From contig JAGYXB010001996.1 in assembly GCA_022495005.1 (NCBI GenBank), positions 248,001 to 312,000 on the forward strand: a stretch of DNA of 64,000 nt, written 5' to 3'. The stretch is from Rhyacophila brunnea. Its lineage: Eukaryota > Arthropoda > Insecta > Trichoptera > Rhyacophilidae. This document shows positions 34,721-46,217 of this stretch, in pieces (position 1 is the first letter of the stretch; each line of letters opens with the position of its first letter). The notes under the pieces are model-generated. The model was not told the DNA's origin. It was given only the letters and a program-made list of their open reading frames with translations, and did not search any database. The position numbers and the translations under genes are program-made.

Positions 34721-35231
34721 GTATATCTTATAAAATATAGTTTTATATTATCCAAAAAATTAAGGATAATTTTTTGTTAGTTATGTTTTTTTTACATTTA
34801 TATTTTAAATACAATAAACATACAATTTATTTAAGAGTTTTAATAATGTAAAATGGTGAAGAAAGTAAATTGAATTTGAATTTATAACAAAAAACTATAG
34901 TGAATTAGAGGAAGAATGTTGTATACGAAAATTTCACATATAACATTATTCTGCAAAATGTTTTTTTATTTATTCTGCTTCACTCAATAGTGCCTTATAA
35001 AAAGCATACCATGAATTCACACATATCATTGAGGTATCTGAGCTTAGATGCCTTGATTGGCAGCAAATTGGAGTACACTGGAGTGAGTTTCAGACTCCCT
35101 AACTGTATGAAATTCCTCCGTAATTAGCCAAACTTCCCCGTCCTCTACGAAGAGGTGGTAGACGGCTGTAAGAGGTCCACCATTTCAGTTTATTGTGGGA
35201 GGTTTGAGCTCTGATTGTCATCGGATCATCC
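34721..35231. other. Unassigned AT-rich sequence
   Basis: No gene or bounded repeat is seen. Confidence 0.45.
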
Positions 35232-35660
35232 GTGTCCGGAAACTTATACGTATGCAGTTTGCCGTATTACACTTCACCGTGTAATGTTGTTTCGGAAATT
35301 GGCCATATATTAAAGACCGTCCAACCTCTTTGGGTCGTGTTATAGTACTGACTACTGACATAAAATTCATGTCTAAATAAAACACAGTTCTTGACGGTTT
35401 ACACTTTACAGGGACCCAGCAGCAAACACATTTTGAAAATAGCCGATATACTAGATTATTTTTTAGGTTACTTTAGGTTAGGTTTTTATTCTTGAATTCA
35501 TGAGTTTTGCCAAAATCAGCTATACAAATTGAATAAATGTTCATGTTGAATCTAATAAAATTGGAGACCGTATAGTATATGGTATTCTCCTTCCGATAAG
35601 AAAGCTCACGGCAAACTGTGCCACGGTGAAATGTTTTCCGTACAAATTATATGTAACCGG
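35232..35660. repeat. TTAGG-bearing foldback family I, copy 2
   Basis: It has the same order of blocks as 1,604-1,990: GTGTCCGGAAACTTATACG, GACCGTCCAACCTCTTTGGG, ATAAAATTCATGTCTAAAT, a TTAGG run at about 35,463-35,485, and GAATCTAATAAAATTGGAGA to GTACAAATTATATGTAACC. It has no insertion at the GGGTCG block, giving the empty-site form of the locus hit by the LINE at 41,928. It is non-coding. Confidence 0.7.
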
Positions 35661-35859
35661 GATCACTATCAGAGAGCTGAAGCTAAATGGCACCAGTGAT
35701 CTTCATTTTCGCCGGTCTCTGCATTGCATTTTCTATACATTCATATAAATTTTACATACATATATTTGATTCCAGACGTATAGAATAATAAACCAATTTT
35801 CATTTATTTTTGTACGAATAAATCCCAAATTAATCATTGTACTCCTAAATGCACCACGC

Positions 35860-36050
35860 CTCCATGACTCTAGTTAGGTCTTCTGATACCATCGTCGAGT
35901 CGTCTGCAGTCGCTCCCGACATTGGGAATCCATCGAGCATATTATTCTGAATGCGGCAGTCGTTCATTCGTTGCAGATGTCCCGCTTATCTCAGCCAGTG
36001 CATTGTTATACGTATGTAGAATCGCAAATCCCCTTCTTTAAAGATGGTGT
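35860..36050 (-). pseudogene. LINE reverse transcriptase C-terminal scrap
   Basis: The minus strand encodes RFYIRITMHWLR, stop, then AGHLQRMNDCRIQNNMLDGF and SGATADDSTMV. The WAGH.QRM..NR....L.G pattern is standard just before the C-terminus of insect LINE proteins. It has one stop in 60 codons and unrelated flanks. Confidence 0.65.
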
Positions 36051-36099
36051 CTAAATGTATAATATTGAAGCAAAACAGAGACCACTGATCCACCGATTG

Positions 36100-37200
36100 A
36101 GTTAGTTCAGCGCCATCTGTTTAGATCAATTTAGATTAATAAAGCCTGAGCATAACTTTTTGAACAAGCAACGAGTGGTCCACTTTTCAGCGATGTTCCC
36201 AAAAATGTACCAAAATATGTCCGCACACATGTTTTCATCCCCCGCACAGTCGTCACACAAAAATATTGTAAAAGAAAGTTTCCTTTGCCAGATTTTAGTT
36301 TTGCTCAAGATCTGAACAAAAACGAACCATAAGTTCGAATGAATAAGCATTCGGCACGCTTATATCTCCGCTCTAAGAAGATAGAATTTCTACGGCTGAA
36401 TTTAAAAAAAAATTGAAAACGTCGCCGGAAAAAATTGAGCTGAGCACGTGTTGCTGAAGTGTATTGTTTTTGTGTTTAATATTAAGTTAGTGGTAATTAT
36501 TTTTAGTTATTTTAATAGAACATATTGTTAACTATGTTGTGTTTAAATTTGGCAGTTATACTGAGAAGCAACACGATAGTATGACGTTTCTTAGTTAAGT
36601 TGATAATAATAACGTTGTTCTACTGTGCGTTATACGCTAGTAACACGGCTTCATTTTGCCGAAAAATAGGCCATCTCTACATTACCCTGAGGTTTTGCTC
36701 GAATGCACGAAACCATCACATGTTCATTTTTTATAAATGTTTATTTAGTGGAACGTTGCTTTTCAGCTGTCAAAATCAGATCCCACATTGCTTGACATAT
36801 TGATTCACCCTTTCTCGTTTCAAATTGAATTATAAAAAAAATCTCAAATCAAATATATTAATTATCAGTGTTCTAAATCGTGTGTGTATTAAATTCCTGT
36901 TACTCATCAGCTATCAAAGTCAGACTAGTTCTTCACACAAAAACCGGTGGTAATATCGATTTCCAAAAAATATGTAGGTAGCATTGATCTATGCATTACA
37001 TTTGTAGAAGGTGTGTAATCATGTAACTTATTTATTCAAATCAAACCATTCCCTGTGTGAACACGACATATGCGTCAGTATGAGCACTCTATAGAACAAT
37101 GGCAGGTCATCTACAGACAGCAACGGGAGGGGCGGAAAAAGTAGGACCAGTCGTTGTGAATGTAACGGCTTTCTACTTGAGTCGGCAATGGTTAGTTTCA
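36100..37200. repeat. Repeat M scraps in otherwise unassigned DNA
   Basis: 36,105-36,190 (AAAGCCTGAGCATAACTTTT, CAAGCAACGAGTGGTCCAC) recurs at 62,700-62,755. 37,055-37,190 (GTCAGTATGAGCACTCTATA, CAACGGGAGGGGCG, AGTAGGACCAGTCGT) recurs at 63,015-63,165. Their order is kept while the spacing differs (about 870 versus 260 bp). Frames here are unrecognised. Confidence 0.5.
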
Positions 37201-37404
37201 AATTATTGCGAATCGCAGGTACAAAGAACTTTAAACTACTTATCTGACCAGGTAAATTTTGTAAAAATATGTACCAAAATCTCTTTTTTGCATAGATGAA
37301 TTAATATGCCATGAAAGAAAGTACACACTTAAAAATGAAGTAATTATTTTTATGTAACTAGTATTAATAATAATTTTACCGGATTGTAATACTTTGACCA
37401 TTAA

Positions 37405-37680
37405 TTACAAAGTTTAGTGTGCACTATTTATCTCGGATCTCAACAACCTACCTCCACCCTTCGCCACTGCAAATTGCAGATGTTGTTAGTAAGTATTTGA
37501 AATTCAATTATTAAACTATGCCTAAACCAAATCAATAAAATGTAGGTAAGCGGTTGAAATCCGACAGAAATAGTGCACACTTTGTCAGTCATATTTATTT
37601 GTTTTCATTGAACTAAGAATACAAATTGTAGATGGTGTTGGATAGTTTTTAAAATATAATCAAACCCTGCCTAAAAATAA
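37405..37680. repeat. hAT-type MITE family B, rearranged fragments
   Basis: 37,405-37,469 is a right end (AGTTTAGTGTGCACTATTTA ... CACCCTTCGCCACTG). 37,525-37,680 is a left-arm interior lacking the terminal CAGTGGCG. The order right end, then left arm, suggests two broken copies or a deletion-inversion. The missing ends mean no duplication can be read. Confidence 0.6.
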
Positions 37681-39624
37681 TTATGTTTTAGTGACTGCAA
37701 AGTTATCTGAGGCTGCGAAGCCTCGGCATGGCATCACTTGTTGTAATAATAACCCATAGGTACTTGACTCTGCATACCGACCTAGTGTCTTTATTATTGT
37801 ATTTGCAGTTTCCTTGTTTTTTTTCCAGGAGTATAAATAACTTATTATATTTACTGCCATATAAAATGCTCTTGAAACTTTATCAAGAAATCAATGCCTT
37901 TTCCTTTTTAAAAATGTGTTTGATTATTGAGTAGGTATATATGTCCCACTCAGTGCCTACCTATGTAGGTACTTGCATGGAAAAAAAATAATACATTCAT
38001 TCCATACAAAAAATCAATAATATTTTTTTCATTACGCCATAAATAATATGTAGAAAATTAATTTTCACTACAAACCGTTCTATTGCAAACACTGTAAAAG
38101 ACGAAGACCTTCAAAAGACTTCAACGCGCAGACAAGCGCACAACCTAACATTAAAAAAATGACTAAAACAAGGCCTGCCCAACCGGTGACAACCCTAGAC
38201 AAAGTACTGCAAAGTGAATGCAAAAGTGTTGGGTACCTACCGATCGTGTATGTCCGAGGCCCTGACGTGAATAATGCTAGAAATACGTAAACATCATGCC
38301 ACGTGAGCATACGTGAGATCATAATAATCTTATGACACGGGGAAAATTGTGAAATGTCGTTTTACTTGGTATTTAAAACGTTATCACACAGTGATGTTCT
38401 CATCCCGTAAAATATTTTGAGCCCTAAACGAATACTGCCAGTTAGAAAAATCTCCCAAAATATATCAGAACACTAAGGTTACCACACTCGTATCATGCCA
38501 CACTACGTCATAGAACTTGTTTTAATTTGACAGTTTTTATAATTGAATGTTGGTAATAGCGCATGAGTTCACGTGGCGTGATGGTAATGTGTTTATAGTA
38601 TTTTTTTTTTAAATTATTAATAAATATGTCCTTGCTTTTTCGTACAAGGCGATTGTAAGTCATTTTTAACAAAAATGGAGGCTTTGAGAAAATCACGTAA
38701 ATACCTATATTGTGTCGTGGAATCGAACCCAGAGCTCCCAGATGGAAAGCCAGCGCCTTACGGAATACATCACGAGAGCCGCCTTTGTGTTTCTAGTATT
38801 ATATACTGCATACAAAGATAAATACCTGCATTATTTATATAAACATGAATAATTGAACATATTTCATATTCACTAAGCTGAATAAAATATCTATTTATAT
38901 CTTTTATGTCCCATAGACTTCTCGTGGGTCTCAGAAATGCATTATCAATGAAAATAGTCGCGTTGCATTTCCTGTCAGTGACTTTGTAAGATAAAATTGC
39001 ACTTTATTGCATCCAGTTTGAGTCATGGGAGCGAGGCATATCTTCATTGATTACTTATATTATATTACGCCACGTCATTGTGCCGGTTACTTTACATATA
39101 TTATAATACAAGCCATTTTAAATTTATAGATTTAAGTTGTAGTTATTTGTAGATAAAATTATGTCGTCTGAATAAATTCCTTAAAGTTGGTCTATACTGG
39201 GAATAAATTCTGGTATACCTATGTGTCTGCGACATAAACACTGAATAAAACCGTATCTGTTTAGACTGTGTACATAACATGCATAAATAGGGTTTTAATC
39301 AAAGATATTGAAGAAAACCGTCTTCTGTATATATAGAGTGTAAACATAAAAAGAGGTGCAGCGAGGATTTTCTTTGATATTAATGACGCAATCGATTCGT
39401 CAGACAATTTAAAAAGGGTCTCGAAACAGTTCAAAACAAGACAATGATTGAAGGACGTGCCAGACCGTATTACGCGATTCATTAAATTTGTATTGTGATT
39501 TTCTGTTACCATTTTCATACTACCCCAGCACTTTTGACCAAAAATGAGATTCTGATGGCATTTTGTTTTCTATACTCACACAAAATTTCAAATTCCTAAA
39601 CATATACATAAATGCGTTATCATC
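37681..39624. other. Unassigned AT-rich sequence
   Basis: A tRNA-like segment lies at 38,713-38,784 and is listed separately. An 85-codon minus frame at 39,261-39,518 and an 80-codon one at 38,080-38,322 are unrecognised. No other feature is supported. Confidence 0.45.
38713..38784 (-). repeat. tRNA-like relic (SINE head or tRNA pseudogene)
   Basis: The minus strand reads GGCGGCTCTCGTGATG..., an anticodon-arm-like GCGCTGGCTTTCCATCTGGG, then a B-box-like GGGTTCGATTCC. Stem pairing is poor in the acceptor, anticodon and T arms, and the A-box is absent. A functional tRNA is therefore unlikely. Confidence 0.4.
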
Positions 39625-39735
39625 AGGGAACTCAGAAATAATGGGAACTGAAATACATAACGGGTAAGGCGATAGCAGGTAACCGACTCGAGTAAAGAAG
39701 AATCCGGGTTAAACTTACACACGTGTCAATAAAAC
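39625..39735 (-). repeat. Dispersed repeat H, partial inverted copy
   Basis: CAGGGAACTCAGAAATAATG, GGGAACTGAAATACATAACG and GGTAACCGACTCGAGTAA are the inverse of the right half of repeat H at 5,845-5,970. Copy length is about 110 bp, and the left part of the repeat is absent. Confidence 0.65.
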
Positions 39736-39941
39736 GTTTTTAAAAAAATTCTATATATAAAAGTATATTTTTGGAATTGTTAAATTCCACTCGATAGTTA
39801 AATTATAAAGTTTTTTTTTTCCTTCCTGAACAATTTGCCAAAGTAGAGTTAGCCGGTTTGCAGACTAAGCAGTCAGTCATTTTTTTTTATTACTTATGTT
39901 ATTAAAGTTGAAAATCGATTCTGATCCCAAGAAGAAATTAA

Positions 39942-40096
39942 GGTACAAGTCGGTTATGGGGAAGCCAGGTGGGAACCGAGCTAATTGTCATAGCCGATTT
40001 TGGCAAAATTCATGAATTCAAGAATGAAAACCTAACCTAACCTTACTTAACCCAACCCAACAAATAATCCAGGCTTCCCCGTAACCGACTTGTACC
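39942..40096. repeat. Small foldback with a CCTAACC core
   Basis: GGTACAAGTCGGTTATGGGG and AAGCC on the left are mirrored by GGCTTCCCCGTAACCGACTT and GTACC. Between them lie AAAATTCATGAATTCAAGAA and a CCTAACCTAACC run, both found in family I in inverse orientation. It is therefore a family-I relative with different ends. Confidence 0.6.
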
Positions 40097-41024
40097 GAAA
40101 TTAATTTACAGATCAATAATTCCACCATTTTATGAATATTTTGTAGTGGCATTTTTAGTCTGTCTTAAGGGCGGCTTTTTGAACTTTGCCTAAAGACATC
40201 GCTGAATATATTATATATTTACATCCGGTAATAAAATAATAAGAATATGTACAGTTAAGTAATTAAAGTATCAGGTACAGAGTATTTTGTTATAATACGT
40301 ATAATCCAAATAAAAAATACTATAAAACGCTGGTGTTGAGATACACGCCGTCGTTTCGTTATTTGTACAGGTAATTGTAATTATTTTAATTGCCCGATCG
40401 TGATTTAATCTAATGCAGATAATAATCTCTAAGAAAATAATGGCTGAGGGGAGTAAACATCCAACATAACATGGCTTTGATTAGAAATACTCAAGGCATG
40501 TGGGCTTAAGTAGAGTGTTTAAAATAGCAGAGATATCGAGTGTCTACAATCTCGATAAGTTTTTTTTAACACTGGTTCGGATGCTTGTTTACTGTAATGA
40601 GAAAATTAGATTTATCCCGGCTCTATGATTAGGTTTAATTTTAAAGATTGAAATAAAATAATATGTAACGGATTGAAAATATAATTTGTAATGCGTAGAA
40701 TTTGTATACGGGCTCTAGGTAAATTATATGGCTGTAAGGTAAATTATATTTTAATATGTGTTTGCTTAAATATACAACTATACAAACATGATGAAGTATA
40801 CAAGCATAACAAAAAAAATCGTACCAACTTAGCCATAATTTATTTAAATAGATTTATACGGTGACCACCAACCGTGAAGATGCTAAGTTGAATTAAAGTC
40901 GTGCTTCAGGAGTGTTTATAATATCAACGACGTTGGAGAAAATATTCTGTAAAGAAGGAACCTAAATATAAGAAAGTGAAACTGAAAGAAAGTTACTAGA
41001 GCTTATGATTAAATGTGTTGTAGG
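40097..41024. other. Unassigned AT-rich sequence
   Basis: No supported feature. Confidence 0.5.
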
Positions 41025-41452
41025 CATGTCATGGCCCCCACATCCTCAAGCGGTCACCAAAACCAAGATGTTTGGCGGTACCACCAACCCATCACAAGTA
41101 GTGTTCCTCAAATGGTGTTGAAAGGGCATTCCACGTATTTTTAGCGATTTTATGTATTTTTAAATAAATCCACCTGAGTTGCCGGGACTTCATATTATTA
41201 TTCATTTATCATATCATAAAGCACTATTCACCACCTACTTTTGATATAGTCAAGTAACATGCGGCGATCCTTCGCCATGTTGGATAAATAGTCAGGAAAC
41301 ATTATAAATAATCATTAAATAAAATTTTACTCGTGAAATAGCGACTTTTTTAATTTCAAATTTGTGGTGTGTTTCACGTAACTGGTCGACCCGCCACTCC
41401 GGGCCCTCAGGCTAGAGCCCTGTCAGCCCCCCATTATGGGGGCAATGAGATA
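41025..41452. repeat. Foldback family D, copy 3 (degraded)
   Basis: Left ATGTCATGGCCCCCACATCC and right CCCCCCATTATGGGGGCA resemble the ends of 11,324-11,738. The interior has GGGCCCTCAGGCTAGAGCCC, like the core of the hairpin at 30,435-30,725. The arms are diverged, so this is an older copy. It is non-coding. Confidence 0.55.
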
Positions 41453-41577
41453 TGTTATTTTGTATTGCAGAATCAGAAGGGCTACAGGAGGAATCTTCAA
41501 TATATTTTTTCATATTCGAGTCTAATATTTACTTAAGGTAGAATTCAAATGAACAAATTCTATATTATATTGTAGTA

Positions 41578-41800
41578 ATGTAATATGCCAACGATGACCA
41601 CTTGGAATAAGTGATCGATTTCATATACCTCGGCTCAAGTCTCAGTGACTTTGGTAGCTGTGAGAAGAAAATTAAGTGAAGAATTTTGATATCCAAGAAC
41701 GCTATGAGCTGTCTCATGTAGATATGGAAACTTAGCAGCATCAAAAAACCAATTAAAAAGACTCATTAAAATGCTAATAATTACATTGAATTTTCATATA
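41578..41800 (+). pseudogene. LINE reverse transcriptase fragment
   Basis: The plus strand reads VIDFIYLGSSLSDFGSCEKK, then SKNAMSCLM, IWKLSSIKKP and NNYIEFSYTVF, with several stops. It corresponds to the F.YLGS.ISD.G....EI..RI...K.AM..L..IWK region of a CR1/Jockey-like or related LINE. It is a different subfamily from the neighbouring RTE-like copy, judging by the SSLSD wording. Confidence 0.65.
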
Positions 41801-41927
41801 CCGTGTTCCAGTGTTCGGAAATTTGTACGTATGCAGTTAGCCGTATTACACTTCACACCGTGAAATGTTGTACCGGAAATATAATATGATCGTATATTAA
41901 AAAGCGTCTAACCTTTTTGGGTCGTTA

Positions 41928-43351
41928 TATAAAATAATAAATAAAAATAAAAAGCCTTTTTATTTCTTACAAACAAAAGTAAATGACAGTTAATTGACTA
42001 TATCTAATGAATATATAATATACAACCTATGAATATATATATATATATATATCTATGATTGTATTATCTACTTATTTTCTAGTTTATATAAAAATTAATT
42101 ATTATTTTTTTCGTATAATATATATTATATATCTATATTAAGATTTGTTTTTGTATATAATACTATTAGATAATGTTTACAAATTAGACAGAGGTATGTA
42201 ATTAGTTTGTTTGGTTTATAAGAACCCATCTTAGGGTGAAGGCCTCCTCCAAAGAGTCCCACTGGACTCTGTTTTTGGCTATTTGTAGCCAATTTGGGCC
42301 GGCTGTTTTTATGATGTCGTCTTGCCATCTGGCATGGGGTCCTCTATAGCGTTTCCCTTTTGGGCCGTTCCATGAAGTAATTATTTTTGTCCATCTCTCA
42401 TCTTGTAGTCGCGCTACATGACCCGCCCATTTCCATTTAAGTTTTTGAGCATGAATTAGAGCGTCTGTGGCTTTTGAAGTATTTCATAATTTTGTGTGTC
42501 TTATTTTTTGTCTTTTGTTGATATTTAGCATACTACGTTCCATACCGCGATGGCAGTGGCGTGATTTTGTTCTTTACTATGCTAGAGTATCTCCAGGTCT
42601 GACAGGCATAAGTTGAGCATGGTAGGAGACATGAGTTCATCACTTTAGTTTTTATCTTTACTGTCATATCGCCTTTAAATATTTCTTTTAAGCTCCAGTA
42701 TTTATTCCAAGAACTTTGTATTGTTCTTTCTAATTCCATCTCATTGTTTTTCCTGTCGAAACAAATTTGTTTCCCCAGGTAGGTGTAATTTTTTGTGTAG
42801 GTAAGTACATCGTTGTCGACTGATATTCTTGATTCTGTGCTGTTCGTCATTAGCATTGTTTTTGATAGGCTCATTTCTAAACCGACTTCTTTGCTGACTT
42901 CGTTCAGTGAATGGATCATGAGTTGCAGTTGTGTGCCTGTTTCTGACACCAGAACCAAATCATCGGCAAAACGGAGGTGACTGAGGTATTTTCCATCGAT
43001 ATTTATTCCATATGTTTTCCAGTCCAGTTTCCTCATTATTGATTCTAGGATGGTAATAAATAGTTGCGGAGACAGGGGGTCGCCTTGTCTTACTCCTCTG
43101 TCAATGGGAAAACTTCGTCCAATTTTTTCCAGTTTCACTTTACATTTATTGTTCAAATAAATGTTTTTAATTACTTGTATGTATACATTTTCTACACCCT
43201 GCTTTTTCCGCGTTTCCCAGATGCTTAAGTGTGACACTGTGTCGAATGCTTTTTTATAATCTATGAAAGCGATATAGAGAGCTCTCCTTTTCTCTTGATA
43301 TTTTTCAATCAATAGTTCCAAGGTGTGAATGTGTTCTATAGTTGAGAAGCC
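41928..43351 (-). mobile_element. 5'-truncated RTE-like LINE with target duplication
   Basis: The insert is flanked by CTTTTTGGGTCGTTA (41,913-41,927) and CTTTCTGGGTCGTTA (43,352-43,366), 14 of 15 matching. That is the expected duplication of target-primed reverse transcription. Intact family-I copies lack the insert. The 3' end on the minus strand is A/T-rich (TTTTATTTATTATTTTAT-like). Only the reverse transcriptase and C-terminus remain; the endonuclease domain was lost by 5' truncation. It is degenerate, as described under the reverse transcriptase entry. Confidence 0.8.
42202..43321 (-). pseudogene. RTE-like LINE reverse transcriptase (broken)
   Basis: It would copy LINE RNA into DNA at a nicked target. 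The open part, 42,533-43,321 (262 residues), shows RT motifs in order: YIAFIDYKKAFDTV (first catalytic Asp), FPIDRGVRQGDPLSPQLF, LRFADDLVLVSE (catalytic FADD), then YLGKQICFDRK and CLLPCSTYACQTW. Near 42,545 the frame shifts. The following frame carries MERSMLNINKRQ, a TGA stop, KWKWAGHVARLQDERW, WQDDIIKTAGPNW and WDSLEEAFTLRW, ending at the TAA at 42,202-42,204. The N-terminal endonuclease is absent. One frameshift and one nonsense change make it inactive. Confidence 0.88.
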
Positions 43352-43472
43352 CTTTCTGGGTCGTTACTGAGATAAAATTCATGTATAAATAAAACTAGGT
43401 TCTTGTCGGTTTACAAGAAGCCAGCGGCAAACATTATTTTAAAAAAATAGCCAATATACTGGATTATTTGTC

Positions 43473-43503
43473 AGGTTAGGTTAGGTTAGGTTGGGTTAGG
43501 TTT
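43473..43503 (+). repeat. (TTAGG)n short array
   Basis: Five near-tandem AGGTT/TTAGG units with one GGGTT variant, inside family I copy 3. Confidence 0.8.
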
Positions 43504-44366
43504 AAATCCCGCTAAGTACAAATATTTTTTCTAATATTACGCAAACACGTTTTTCCAGATGTTCCAAATCAATATGAATGTTCAATATCCAATGCAACAT
43601 TCTTAAAAATATTGTGAATTATTCATTTAAAAACAAATATCTTATACAGATAATATTATTACAATCTTTTGGAAATAACAAAAAATAAATGAATACGTTT
43701 TTGTTATAATATAGTAATATGGTAACTAACAACATCTAACAACTATAATCTTTTCACTTTTCTTTCCATATTTACCATTTAACACCTTCATTAGAGTTTT
43801 GCTTTACGCTTTTTGAATTAAGAATCACATCCGGGAAACTTCGTTTGATTGGCCGTTGCCGCGCTTGCGCAGTCTTAAGAAATTATCAATATTTTTGCCA
43901 GTGCTCTGAAACCGGTGGGACAGAGACGATGGGACTGAGAAAATTTAACTTCACAGATATTAAAATCCAAGTTCAACTGAGTGGACAACGACTCCATAAA
44001 AGAGCATTTTGCAATGACAAGATTTATTTCGCTCCAAATGTTTTGTGTAATCATTGTATTTAATGGAGTTATTACACGATGGCCAATACCAAAGATTTTG
44101 TCTTGTGTAAAATTTACAAATTTTGACTGCCATTTTCCTTTATTATTAGAAACTTTGAAAAAATGACATGAGAAAAAACTGCTACTTGCTCTTTCAAATA
44201 TCAAACCGAATATAACACAAACCCATCACATGTATCGGTTATCAGTCATTTATAAAGAAAGTATCAATTCACTATGGCTAGCAACTTCATTTGAACTTTT
44301 TATACGATATTATAATCAATGAATATCTACTGACAAACAGATGAGTATCCATATTTATATATATTA
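43504..44366. other. Unassigned sequence
   Basis: A 109-codon minus frame at 43,875-44,204 and plus frames opposite it are unrecognised. No element end or RNA gene is supported. Confidence 0.4.
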
Positions 44367-44541
44367 CTAGCTGACCCGGCAAACGTTGTTCTGCCATATA
44401 AATTATTTCTAGTGAATATTTTGGTTGTTAAATAAAAATAACGAATGTATCGTAAGTGTGTGGGGATGGGATCTATGACAGAAAGAGGAATAGAGCGCTG
44501 TAGACGATGACCGCCGATAAAAACAAAAAAACATCAACCAT

Positions 44542-45309
44542 TCATTTTCTTAATTCAAAATGAGTAATGATGTTCATAATGAATGAATTACCTGTGACAA
44601 GATCTCGTTGTTTACTGTTTATGCAATATCCGTCTTGTGACTTCCAGAAAATTAGCGGATATTGGAGAGCGTCGTATGAACGGTGTGTGTCAACGATGAA
44701 CTCCAGATTATTGTTTCTTCTTCGAATCACGATTTCTCGCGTCGATGTGCGGTCGCCAACCATGATTCCAGCAATGTCGTCAACAACAGGCGCATTGAAT
44801 CGAAGCACGTGCTCTCCAGCTGGTGTTTTATCAGGATTGATGACAATAGCGTGATTGTCACTTTGCAATTCGTGCATGTGTGCTTTGAAGAATTTCAATA
44901 ATTCATTGTGCTCATTCAACAGGGCGTCCAGTTCGACAACGATGATGCGCCTGGCATTAGGCGAATTGAGGCTATTGTAGCCGCAACGTACATCCACATG
45001 ATTGATGTCCTCACCACCCATGAAGTAGATTTGTAAAAATTTATGTGGTTCGTTTGGCATTGGCAGCAATGAGCCTACTTTGTGGTATACTTGGCCTTTG
45101 ATTTTGAACGTAGAATGGAATTGTTGACCATTTGCCGCAGTATTGTGAACTATTTCTGTTGCTCTGAACGAAGTCTTTTGGAAGCATGAATTGAATGTGC
45201 GAATGGACTTCAGGATCAGGTTTGAATCTGGAACCGTGCCGATGAGCAAGCCGTTCAATGGTTCTGGTGGTACCTCAATTTCTGGTAGTTGCACTTTCCT
45301 GATGCGCAA
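44542..45309 (-). pseudogene. Helitron replicase, N-terminal region, downstream frame
   Basis: The frame encodes 255 residues typical of insect Helitron proteins ahead of the Rep (HUH) domain: LPEIEVPPEPLNGLL, FNSCFQKTSFRATE, YHKVGSLLPMPNEPHKFLQI, LDALLNEHNELLKFFKAHMH, VINPDKTPAGEHVLRFNAPV and YDALQYPLIFWKSQDGYCIN. Full proteins exceed 1,200 residues and carry HUH replication and SF1/Pif1-type helicase domains. Here translation stops at about the point where the Rep domain should start. Residues 1-5 (MRIRK) are an artefact of the upstream frameshift. Confidence 0.85.
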
Positions 45310-45749
45310 AACATCCCGGCTGACTCATGTTTGAATTTGAGCGCATGGCAATGAGGACATTCTTTGTCCATAGCACCAATCAGTACTTTCGGATGCGCAG
45401 AATATTCAATATCTGGCTCGTACTCGAATGCGAGACAAAGGAACGAAGCGGATGTAAATGTTCGATGTACTTGTTGGCGTTGTTGGTCATTTGCTCTGCG
45501 TGTGTTAACTACGAACTGGCACGCTTGGCTCCGTTCCAATTGTCGTTGTTGATTTCGTTCAGCTCGTGCCTCTTGTGATTGGGATGCACGCAATTGTGAC
45601 ATGCTTACACGCACGTTTTTGTTATCTTGTTGGATTTGTTCGTCTGTTCTTTCTGCTCTACTATTTCGCATGTTTGTTGCTTTATTCGTTCGACGGCCCA
45701 AATGGCCCCCCTTGCGTCTTGATGGCATTGTGCACTGTAATACACGCAC
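45255..45749 (-). pseudogene. Helitron replicase N-terminus, upstream frame
   Basis: This holds the start of the same Helitron protein. The likely start is the second Met (codon at 45,728), giving a basic PSRRKGGHLGRRTNKATN stretch. A Gln/Arg/Glu-rich region follows, then FLCLAFEYEPDIEYSAHPKV and the C-x2-C finger DKECPHCHALKFKHESAGMF at about residues 130-149. A single frameshift near 45,300 puts the following GKVQLPEI.. segment into the other frame (44,542-45,309). Confidence 0.8.
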
Positions 45750-46217
45750 ATAAAAATAGATAAATTAAAATAAATCGTACAAAATTTTGCACGCACTGCG
45801 TTGTGATATGCCGAATGAAATGTCAAAATGACGCGACGCTTCTCTTGAATTCTTCTTGGACGTATCGCCATCTGTCATTCAACAACATAAATAATTTAGT
45901 TCTGTTTGAAATACGAACGACGGTTAAATTTGTTCATACAAAAATAATAAAATCGCGATTAAAAAATGGGAGGGTGGGGGTAGGAGGGTAAAAATTTGGG
46001 GTTATAGGTATTTTTTGATGCAAAATAATAAAAAAAATACAAAAAAAAAAATTCTGGATAGAGATACCTTAATCACCTAGCGGTATGAAATATACTTGTT
46101 GACCTATTCTCATATCTAACAAATATACATTAAAAAAAATCATAAAAATCTGTCGAGCCATTTCAGAGGAGTTCGACCACAAACATCGTGACACGAGATT
46201 TTTTATATATATAGAGA

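Larger units (their letters stand above)
41811..43503. repeat. Family I copy 3, split by a LINE
   Basis: 41,811-41,927 matches the left part of family I (TTCGGAAATTTGTACGTATG, AACCTTTTTGGGTCGTTA). 43,352-43,503 matches the continuation (GAGATAAAATTCATGTATAA, TTGTCGGTTTAC, ATATACTGGATTATTTG and a TTAGG run). The 1.4-kb LINE sits between, flanked by copies of CTTT(T/C)TGGGTCGTTA. The right-hand arm beyond the TTAGG run is missing. Confidence 0.75.
44367..46217 (-). mobile_element. Helitron deletion derivative with both termini (1,851 bp)
   Basis: On the minus strand the element begins TCTCTATATATATAAAA at 46,217 and ends GTTTGCCGGGTCAGCTAG at 44,367. The 5' TC and 3' CTAG termini are those of Helitrons. 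The host bases are A before and T after, the standard A/T insertion. A short hairpin with GGCA/TGCC stems lies about a dozen bases before the CTAG end. The ACTAGCTGACCCGGCAAACG word is, from memory, shared with widespread insect Helitrons. It encodes only the N-terminal part of the Rep/helicase protein, so it is non-autonomous. Confidence 0.85.

Noticed and set aside
38713..38784. A functional tRNA gene on the minus strand
   Set aside because: No A-box, and poor pairing in the acceptor, anticodon and T stems.
44567..45763. Plus-strand frames over the Helitron
   Set aside because: Antisense to the recognisable Helitron N-terminal protein.
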